From positions 48,684,227-48,748,226 of the forward strand of contig CM068830.1 of NCBI GenBank assembly GCA_028554795.2: a stretch of 64,000 bases of DNA, in the 5' to 3' direction. The position numbers were made by a program, and so were the translations under genes. Origin of the DNA: Sinohyriopsis cumingii (Eukaryota > Mollusca > Bivalvia > Unionida > Unionidae). The notes under the pieces are model-generated. The model saw only the letters and a list, made by a program, of their open reading frames with translations, did no database searches and was not told the DNA's origin. Below are positions 56,352 through 64,000 of the stretch, piece by piece (the first letter of the stretch is position 1; each line of letters begins with the position of its first letter).

Positions 56352-58706
56352 CCCTTTAGCTATGACTGCCGAATCTAAGCATCTCCTGTAAATAGCTCCT
56401 GAACCCCACTGATGCATATATGCAGTGCTGATAAGCCTAGTTTACTACCCCAGTGTAGCTTATGTGCGTCAAGTTCAGCAGTATTCGAAACCCCGTTGTC
56501 GCATCTATGCGGATGTGACCACTATATTAACTAAATGTTGATTGGTTGAAAGTACAGAAGTTTACGTATTTTTGATTGTCATAACCAATGAGTGGACTGT
56601 TTACTCAACATTTTGATACAAGTTCGAAAGCAGAGGTTAAATTTAGTAAAACTGTAAGAGGTTTTCTGTACTTTATGAAACACGTGTAGTTGAGATAAAC
56701 AAAGATGGATTCTCATTAAGACATGAGTGGCTTTGAAGGGTTCACTGCAAGCAATATTGAAGAGTTTAATGGATCATTCATAGAAAATGGATCAGATATT
56801 GATATTAGTCCCATGTCATCACCAGATTTAAGTGATTTTGAATCAGATGACGAGGAAGGCATAGTCCCACTTGCACAATGGAGTGATGACCTCGCCGTGT
56901 TCAAGATCAATAATTTTGATTCTCATGTTGGTTCAACAATTGAGCTTGGACCACTAAGCAGCGAGAAAGTTTTTTTCCTCAGGTTTTTTCCTGAATGTCT
57001 GGTGGAAAAGCTTGTGATAGAAACAAATGATTATGCAAAAAAAATGTTGGACCAAAAACAAGACCAGAAATGGTATGAAACCTACATCACGGAGATGTGG
57101 GCATATCTTGGAATATACATCGTCATGAGTATTATGCAGACACCCAATTATTCCATTGCCTGGATGACATCTGTATATTTTGGGAACTCATGAATACCCA
57201 AAATCATGACAAGAGAAAGGTTTGAAAAAATAGGGAAATATTTCCATGCCAAAGACAAGTGTCAACCCACCCAGAGGCCAACCAGGACATGACAAGAATT
57301 TCCATATAAGACCTTTCTACAACACAGTTTTGCATAAATGCCGGGAAAATTATGACCCTACCAAAAACCAGTCCATTGATGAAGGCTGATTGCTTATAAA
57401 GGAAGACAGTCATTTAAGCAATATCTGCCAGCCAAACCCACAAAATTTGGCATTAAAGTCTGGGAAAGAGCCCATCTACCAGCTACATCCATGAATTTCA
57501 AGTGTATGTTGGAAAGCCCGATGGACAGAGAGGAAGAGTGACAGAAGAAAGATTAGGATCTAGAGTGGTGAAAGACCTTACCAGAAAAATAATAAACCAC
57601 CACATCTATATCGACAATATCTTTTCAAATCCCCAATTATTTGAAGATTTATGTCAAGATGGACTCTTCTGTTGTGGTACCATCTGAGGAAATAGGAAAG
57701 GAATGCCAAAACCTTTAAAAAAAATCCAGTGGTATAGAAAGATAGGGGATATGAAAATTATGCATAAAGAGACTGATCTGTGTTACCTGAAAAGACAAGA
57801 AAATTGTCGTATTTTATTTGACAACATGGATCCCACACAGCTATCCAGTGTAACTTGAAGAGAAAAAAATCGGCCGACGAAAAGAAATAACTTGCCCAAA
57901 AGCTGCAGATGAGTATTCGATAGAAAAAAAGGCGGGGGATATTGCAGACCAAAACAGAATGCAATACAGTTCTTGCCGTAAAGCTAAGAAATGGTGGAAT
58001 TATCTTTTTTTCCCTCATTGATACAGCAATATGTAACGCCCAGATATGTATGAAAGAGTCACCAAACCACCAGATCAAAACCAAGTCCGGAAAAGAAAGA
58101 AAAAAAAACACAGCTTGAATTCAGAATGAACCTGGCCAAATATATGGTTGCTGGCTTTCAGGAAAGTAGGAAAAGAAAAGCTGTCCAATGTTGATACTGA
58201 AGGTTTAAGGTACTGGCCAGGACGGTTCCCAAAATGTGGGAGATGCAAGATGTGTGTTAGGGAAGGGAGGAGACATGAAGTTTTCATAGGATGCAAACAA
58301 TGCCAGGTGCATTTGGATGTGGATAATGACTGTTTTGAGAGGTACCACACTTTTTAAATAGAGTGTTATGTTTTTATATGTACATATGTAAATATTGGAT
58401 TTATTATTTGTGATTCAAAACAGTGTACATGACTGGGATTTCTTGTATGATGGGATGTAGGAGTGTATAAAGTGGAAATATATATGAATAACAGACACTA
58501 TACAAAGTAAGCTCGTTTTTTTTATTTCACTGAAATCCAGCAAAAACTAATGAATAATGAATATAAATGTAACCATATTTTTATTGTCAGTTTCTGTAGT
58601 CAGCCATGATGATGCTCTAGTATTCAGCCTAACAACCAGCCTCAGTAACTGATATGATAGCACTCAGCAGTAGTGAAACTGCACAACAGCTGTAGTAGCT
58701 AAAGGG
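56352..58706 (+). mobile_element. piggyBac transposon, complete ends, dead transposase
   Basis: Flanked by TTAA at 56348-56351 and 58707-58710. Ends are CCCTTTAGCTA (left) and TAGCTAAAGGG (right), perfect 11-bp inverted repeats. TTAA targeting is the hallmark of piggyBac. It lies only 26 bases right of the Tigger element. Confidence 0.92.
56723..58357 (+). pseudogene. piggyBac transposase, broken
   Basis: Start at 56723 (MSGFEGFTASNIEEFNGSFI), acidic N-terminus, then FFLRFFPECLVEKLVIETND and the DDE_Tnp_1_7 fold; TGA at 57191-57193 ends the first frame. Downstream in changing frames: RQSFKQYLPAKPTKFGIKVW, YVGKPDGQRG, VVKDLTRKI and HHIYIDNIFSNPQLFEDL (catalytic Asp region), then KAGDIADQNRMQYSS and KAKKWWNYLFF, and finally the Cys-rich C-terminal finger CGRCKMCVREGRRHE…CFERYHTF. 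At least five breaks, so inactive, but the gene is complete in extent. Confidence 0.85.
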
Positions 58707-58710
58707 TTAA

Positions 58711-59840
58711 CAACACAGATGTTGATAAATTAAAACAATAGTTTGTAGCAGACTCTCTCATCTTGTCCTTTTTCAATAAGAGCAACTTCCAATTTTTAAA
58801 ACAAAAATCTTGTTGTTCAACAGAAATATAGTATGATTTAGAAAATACACAGGCAGAGATGCATCCTTTGCATCAAGGTCATCTGAAAAAGAACTTTTTC
58901 CAATATTAGACCTCTTTTCAAGGTTTTTCTTGTTATTCAAAATGATGTAAACTTTTTCTAGCCACATGAAATGGATTCACCGCTAGACTGATTTTAACAA
59001 CAATTACCTAGCTTTTCCTGTGTCAAGAACATTTTTCTGATCTAGTTTGCCTTCTCATGTTTGTATGTGGTATTTCTGTCTTTTGTCTTGGTTTTTGCAT
59101 TAATTATATCTTTATTTACTTGAAACACATAAGTATATGAGCTATACACCCAGAATATGTAAATACACTTTCTGGCATCTCACACTCATAATCTCACTCA
59201 TATATTTTAAGTTCTGATCAATTTACCATTAGTCATATCTATCCATTCTAGTAAAATTAAGTACAACCACATGAATTGTGATAGAAATTGGTAAAAAGTA
59301 AATAATTTGTATCAAAATCACTTAAATCAAAGTTTGTTTTGGTTATTATTATTATTAAAACTATTACAAATCATAATATCAGGGTGTACAGCAATATATA
59401 CACATAAAACATGTAAATACTCTTGTATTTTAATGTTCCTAGTAGCCATGTATGCTGGCACAAGCTGGTGAATACTTACTGCAGTGTATTTCTGCTGTTA
59501 GAACGCTGCTTAGTTTGTGTAAAAAATGTGGATGCACTTTGAAAACATATGCTAAGGAAGTAAATGTTTATTAATGACAAAATAATAGACATGTACCCTC
59601 AGGTTTTCATGCATGGAATTTAAATTTGACCAATTTGTGGTTTTTTTTACAATCAGGTCAATGTAGGATAGAGCATCAAACCTAATTACCCTCCACATGC
59701 ATCTGGCATAATTTTATACTGAGTATATGTTATCCATTACAAATTGACTGTATCTCTAGACTATTGGTTTACACCGTGTACGCCAGTGTTATCATATCTA
59801 TGCAATAACAATATGAACTTGGCAGAGTTAACCTGTCACT
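58711..59840. other. No gene recognised
   Basis: AT-rich spacer; nothing recognised. Confidence 0.45.
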
Positions 59841-60090
59841 GGGGGCCCCGAGTGGCACAGTGGTCTAAAGTGCTCTCCATTATGGATCACTGCCATCTCA
59901 CCTCTGTCTGCGTGGGTTCAAGTCTCGGATTGGCTAATGTGGGTATGCGAGAAAGCTTGCCAGTAGCTTCTCGTGGGTCAGTGGTTCTTTCTGGGGTTTT
60001 CCCGGGTTTTTCCTCCACCATTAATACTGGCTGCCATGTATAGCCCATCCTGTGCTGAAAAATTGCGTTAAACCCAGCAACAACAACAAC
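59841..60090 (+). mobile_element. tRNA-derived SINE, full length, with target duplication
   Basis: Head GGGGGCCCCGAGTGGCACAG with TGGTCTAAAG (A box) and GGGTTCAAGTCT (B box), a body through CTTGCCAGTAGCTTCTCGTG and CTTTCTGGGGTTTTCCCGGG, and a (CAA)n tail. CTGTCACT directly precedes (59833-59840) and follows (60091-60098), a target-site duplication, showing retrotransposition. Confidence 0.88.
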
Positions 60091-60098
60091 CTGTCACT

Positions 60099-60520
60099 GA
60101 TGTCAGGCTTAGGTGGGCATAACTGAATGAAAATTACATTGGTTCATGCTCAAAGAAATTTGTTTTGACACAGGCACAGGACCAGTGACTAAAAATAATC
60201 ACAAGCACTGACTTCAGGGCTGACAAGTTGGGAGCAACCGGGGATATATCCCCTGATAATGGGGCCTGGCCAAACAACACTTTAAAGATTAAAAGAAAAA
60301 TTCAGTTTGAACAAGAATTAGGAGAGGACTGAATGTTTCTTACCCTGCAGCTCGGGATTGCTGTCCATGGCCATGCCTGTCACCAGTTTCCATATGCACA
60401 CAGATTAATCTTTTTTCATATTATTTGTCACACAACATTGCAAATGATACTCTTAAAATATGAAAACAAAAATAATTTTAAATTGACTTTCATCTTTATT
60501 TGGATCTCATAATATTTCAT
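60099..60520. other. No gene recognised
   Basis: Spacer between two SINE insertions. Confidence 0.45.
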
Positions 60521-60740
60521 GTTGTTGTTGTTGTTGTGGGGTTTAACGCCATTTTTCGGCACATGATAGGCTGTGTATTGCGGCCAGTATTAATGGTGGA
60601 GGAAGAACCTGGGAAAACCCCGGGAAGAACCACCGACCCACGAGAAGCTACTGGCAAGCTTTCTCACATACCCACATTAGTCGAATCCGAGACTCGAACC
60701 CACATAGACAGGTGTGAGATGGCATTGATCCGTAATGGAG
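60521..60740 (-). mobile_element. tRNA-derived SINE copy (minus), head-truncated
   Basis: Same family in inverse orientation: GTTGTTGTTG tail at 60521, body GAGAAGCTACTGGCAAGCTT, B box as ACTCGAACCC near 60692-60701; the A box is missing at the 60740 junction. Confidence 0.82.
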
Positions 60741-60970
60741 TGGTCTAAAGCACTCACTCTTACGGATCACTGCCGTCTCACCTCTGTCTGCGTGGGTTCG
60801 AGTTCGGGCTCGGCCAATGTGATTATGTGAGAAGGCTTGCCAGTAGCTTCTCCTGGGTTGGTGGTTCTTTCTAGGGTTTTCATTGGCTCTTTCTCCACCA
60901 TTTATACTGGCATCCATGTATAGCCATGTATATCTTGTGCTGAAAATGGCATTAACCCTACAACAACAAC
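60741..60970 (+). mobile_element. tRNA-derived SINE copy (plus), adjoining the previous one head to head
   Basis: Starts inside the A box (TGGTCTAAAG, 60741), has GGGTTCGAGTTC (B box), GGCTTGCCAGTAGCTTCTCC and a CAACAACAAC tail. With the preceding copy it makes a ~215-bp inverted repeat with almost no spacer. Confidence 0.85.
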
Positions 60971-61742
60971 TCCATCAAATTTGAGTTGTCTTCACATGGA
61001 ATTTTAGTACATGAGATCAGGAGTGGGTGGGGTATGTCTGATTTCTGTACTGCACAGAAATGTCCAAAATGTTTTTTTTTCCTGCCTCTGGTAGAATTAC
61101 ATATATGTTAAAGTCAGGTGATAATCCAGGTAGTCTTTTCTCCATTCATAGGTCACATATTTCACTTTGTACACAAAGCTTATTGCTTTTGGTAGAAGTA
61201 TGATAAGCAGATAATCTTCATAATTGTAAGAAGTATACATGGGGATAAATTAAAATAGTAATTATTTACTAGTCTTTCAACACCTTGAAAATAAATGCTT
61301 ACATTTCATCGGTGCGTTTTCTCAGGCAAATTAAATTATTCTTTTGACAAGCCCAATGGCACCTCACTTATAATACAGGAGGGGCCCTATCTGGAGTTGG
61401 AAGGGCATTGGGCTTTTTTTTTTTTCTTCTTCAGCACTGTTTTGAGATTATCTGATACATTTATGACAGAGGAATCAGTTATTGCTTGATGGGATATCAG
61501 CATTTATTTAGTTGCCCATAAACATACATCTGATTCTATCAGATGTATGATGTAAATACCATTTTAAAGGAAGTCAGCCTGGGTCCAACTTGGGTTTGGT
61601 TACAGCGTAATTGGTGTAATTGAGTAATTAATTACAATTACACTGTGTGATTGTAATTGACCTTACGCCAGAAGGTAGATCGCTCCACCTACCGAACAGG
61701 TGACTTGACAACCTCTTAACCTCCGACAAACATTCTGTGAAA
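60971..61742. other. No gene recognised
   Basis: Spacer with a T-run at 61414-61425. Nothing recognised before the possible exon at 61743. Confidence 0.4.
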
Positions 61743-61870
61743 ATGGCGGGCGTGATAACATTAAAAGATATACAAGACGATATTGGTGAGCAATATTTGC
61801 CATATGAAACAACACTGAGACAGAAAGTGAGAGCATTTATCCATCGCTTGCACTTTTCTAAGTTACGTTG
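61743..61870 (+). CDS. Possible first coding exon, unknown host gene
   Basis: AAAATGGCGG gives a good start context; the frame reads MAGVITLKDIQDDIGEQYLP and on to HFSKLRW, then meets GTATGC, a possible donor at 61871. Beyond it a tandem GGAGAACTCGCCCC/GGAGAAGTCGCCCC repeat (61876-61952) looks non-coding. No domain recognised and no second exon seen; weak call. Confidence 0.3.
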
Positions 61871-62104
61871 GTATGCGGAGAACTCGCCCCGTGGAGAACT
61901 CGCCCCCACATATCTGGAGAAGTAGCCCCAGAGTGGTTGGAGAAGTCGCCCCAATTGGTTGGAAAAGTCATCACAAAACTTGTCACCCAAATAACCTTTT
62001 TATAACAGAATTAAGTCATCTTTTACATGATACATATTTATATTTTTATATATAAGCGATCACAAAAGAGATACTAACTAAATTAAAGTAATAACATAGT
62101 AATA

Positions 62105-63060
62105 TTTATAAGGACGAAATTAAGTCTGTATATAATCTAATGAATGACGACAGTATAGTGATTAAAAAGGATAAGTCAAACACTATTATTATTGTGAAAC
62201 AAGATTATCATGTTAAAGAAGTTGAATGCAGTTAGAAGTTAAATAAAATATTTCAACATGCATTAATGAGATCGCTAAAAATAATAATTCCATATGTGAG
62301 GAATTTGATACTTTCCCTCTTAACATACGTACACATCAATTCTACATATTACCCAAAACTCGTACAAATCCTGACCATAATTTACCTTTAAATTTTCCAG
62401 GACGACCCATTATATCAGGTTGTAATTCATATTCTGAAAACCTATCCAAATTTATTGATAGTGTTTTACAACCTTTAATGAAATCACTTCCTTCATACAT
62501 TAAAGATACAACTACTTTCATTAAAAGTTGAAGTCTATTTCACATCTATCTGATAATTTCAATCCTGGTATCATTAGATGTAACATCACTATATACCAAC
62601 ATTCCACATGCAGATGGTATTGAAGCATGCAAATATTTTCTTGATAACAATCCTAATAATAGCACACTATCTAGCGAAGATATTTGTAAAATAATAAAAA
62701 TTTATCTTGGAAAATAATTATTTTCAATTTAATAAATAAATACGAATTACATACAGATAATGGGTATTAATATGGCTCCTATATACTCTTCCCTTGCATG
62801 GGTGAATTAGAAAAGGATTTTATTCAAAACGAAAAGTTTAATCCATCTGTTTGGTTCAGATTTTTAGATGACATTTATGATCTGGAAGCATTCAACTAAA
62901 GAACTGAAAAAAAATTATTGATCGCCTAAATCATTTTTACCCGTTGTTTAAATTTACTTATACTGCATCTAGTACTCATGTTTCATTTTTAGATGTAAAT
63001 GTAATAAAAAATAGTGATAATACTATCTCTACAAATATTATTAAAATAAGCGAAAACCAA
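62105..63060 (+). mobile_element. Second Penelope-like copy, heavily decayed
   Basis: Aligns by eye with 46990-48060. It begins earlier (SIVIKKDKSNTIIIVKQDYH, the RT N-terminal palm word) and shares the block from AAATATTTCAACATGCATTA through the RT core. Frameshifts at about 62530 and 62710 and a large shortening around GTA(M/V)G (62760-62790) disable it. It has no GIY-YIG part and no MITE at the position occupied in the first copy. Confidence 0.8.
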
Positions 63061-63234
63061 CATATTTTTTTACAATATTATTAAAATGCATCTAATGATT
63101 TGAAGAGCAAAAGGGACAGATAACACATATTTTTTGTTAAGTACAGAAGCGGAGTTGATCAAATGGAAAAGTTGAAAAATTGCAAATTTGATAAATTGTA
63201 TATCCATGGGACGAGTTCTCTGCTATTCAGTTAC

Positions 63235-63332
63235 GTCTTGGTTTTGGGAAAGGGAATAAACTGAACTCCTCCATTTTGACAATCTGGATAACAACTATCA
63301 GAATTGCAAAGCCCCCATTGACACCTCTTCAT
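63235..63332 (-). CDS. THAP-type zinc-finger first exon
   Basis: Minus strand, ATG at 63332. It reads MKRCQWGLCNSDSCYPDCQN and ends FIPFPKTKT before a possible donor GTAACT at about 63234. C-x-W-G-x-C-N-S-D-S and V-x-F-I-P-F-P-K are the start of the C2CH THAP DNA-binding domain in its first-exon form. The remaining ligands would be in the next exon, to the left on the minus strand, where none was recognised; it may be a gene remnant or THAP-transposon relic. Confidence 0.55.
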
Positions 63333-64000
63333 TGTGAATCGAAAAATTGCCAAACCGTTGCGAAATTTGTAAATATATACAATAGCCAAGTCGATATCGA
63401 CAGAAGCAGCTTGTTGGAGGAAAATGGCGGATGTAAACAGTGCCTGGAGGTGTGTATAATAGCGCTCTCTGATTGGTCTATCGAGCAGAATGATTGACAA
63501 CTGGCAATAGGTCAATTGAATGTCACCAGTATGATGTAATTGAAGGTCTGGATTGGCATAGTTGCTTAATTACAAAAGCAAAGATGAATGTGTTATCCAA
63601 GCAAATTATAAATATTTAGCTTTTAAAGAATTCAAGATTAGCAGTAGTAATAATAGTTATTATTATTATTATTATTATTGTTGTTGTTATTATTATTACT
63701 ATTATTTCAAGATTTAAAAAATCAGTACATTTGTGCATTCTGTCCTAATATAACATAAACCTATTGGAACCAGACTGATGGAGAGTATAGGCTAAATGTA
63801 GAATAATTGATAATGTGCTTTAAGTAATAAAGGGAGTTGCATTTTTATTTGCAGAAAAAATACAATGCATTATAAATGATTGTTCTTGGGATTCAAACTA
63901 ACTGTTGGTGTTTTTCCTGTAGTTGTGGTATTTGTTTATCCTGAATCATCAAAATAAATTTACTTGCATAATGTTTAAACTTATTCTGTTTGCTAACATA
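63333..64000. other. No gene recognised
   Basis: AT-rich, with (ATT)n/(GTT)n at about 63655-63708. A short ATGGCGG start at 63424 on the plus strand lies opposite the THAP frame but leads only to a short frame. Confidence 0.4.

Overview
The window is eukaryotic nuclear DNA, AT-rich, with GT-AG introns, tRNA-derived SINEs, Penelope, CR1-like, hAT, piggyBac and pogo/Tigger elements and many long microsatellites. This repeat mix, together with G2E3-like HECT, THAP and EGF-type exons, suggests a marine invertebrate, most likely a mollusc; the species cannot be fixed from the sequence. Host genes are sparse: a decayed HECT-ligase gene (10.4-17.9 kb), an EGF-type first exon (49.5 kb), a THAP exon (63.2 kb), and otherwise mobile elements.

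The main content is two pieces of a Polinton/Maverick (adintovirus-like) double-stranded DNA element. Piece A (1-3.3 kb) is one end of a copy running off the left edge: the N-terminal part of a protein-primed DNA polymerase B (minus strand), a CCHC zinc-knuckle gene, a Gln-rich coiled-coil gene, a small Arg-rich gene and a terminal minisatellite. Piece B (about 29.9-44.0 kb) starts inside the polymerase, where a CR1-like LINE abuts it, and runs rightward through the polymerase C-terminus, a BIR (IAP-type) domain, unknown ORFs, an A32/FtsK-type packaging ATPase, basic core-protein remnants, a chromodomain integrase, penton-like protein, minor capsid protein, hexon-like major capsid protein, adenain-like protease and three small genes. 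The core genes of B are broken by stops, frameshifts and duplications, and two catalytic residues are replaced. Read in its own orientation, A supplies the end that B lacks, so together they give the layout of the whole element family.

The most unusual observation is that the small accessory genes at both ends finish not in a poly(A) signal but in an animal replication-dependent histone 3' end: the hairpin GGCCCTTTTCAGGGCC, often followed by ACCCA, and then a purine-rich TCTCGAAAAGAGA element. Four copies are clear and a fifth is decayed. The same genes have compact TATA promoters; three share an upstream element ending in CACGTCCGCGCTT-like sequence, and one pair is divergent around CRE and CCAAT boxes, as in histone gene pairs. 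Most of these small genes are intact although the capsid and replication genes of B are not.

Other regions: a 4.6-kb element with about 440-bp inverted repeats, a 9-bp target duplication and two spliced exons of a RecQ-like helicase (22.9-27.5 kb); two hAT-type MITEs with 8-bp duplications, one inside a Penelope element; a Penelope element with RT and GIY-YIG domains and a hammerhead-like motif (47.0-49.2 kb); a hAT transposon (51.2-53.5 kb); a Tigger element directly followed by a piggyBac element with exact TTAA ends (54.9-58.7 kb); SINEs, two of them head-to-head; and a second broken Penelope copy (62.1-63.1 kb).
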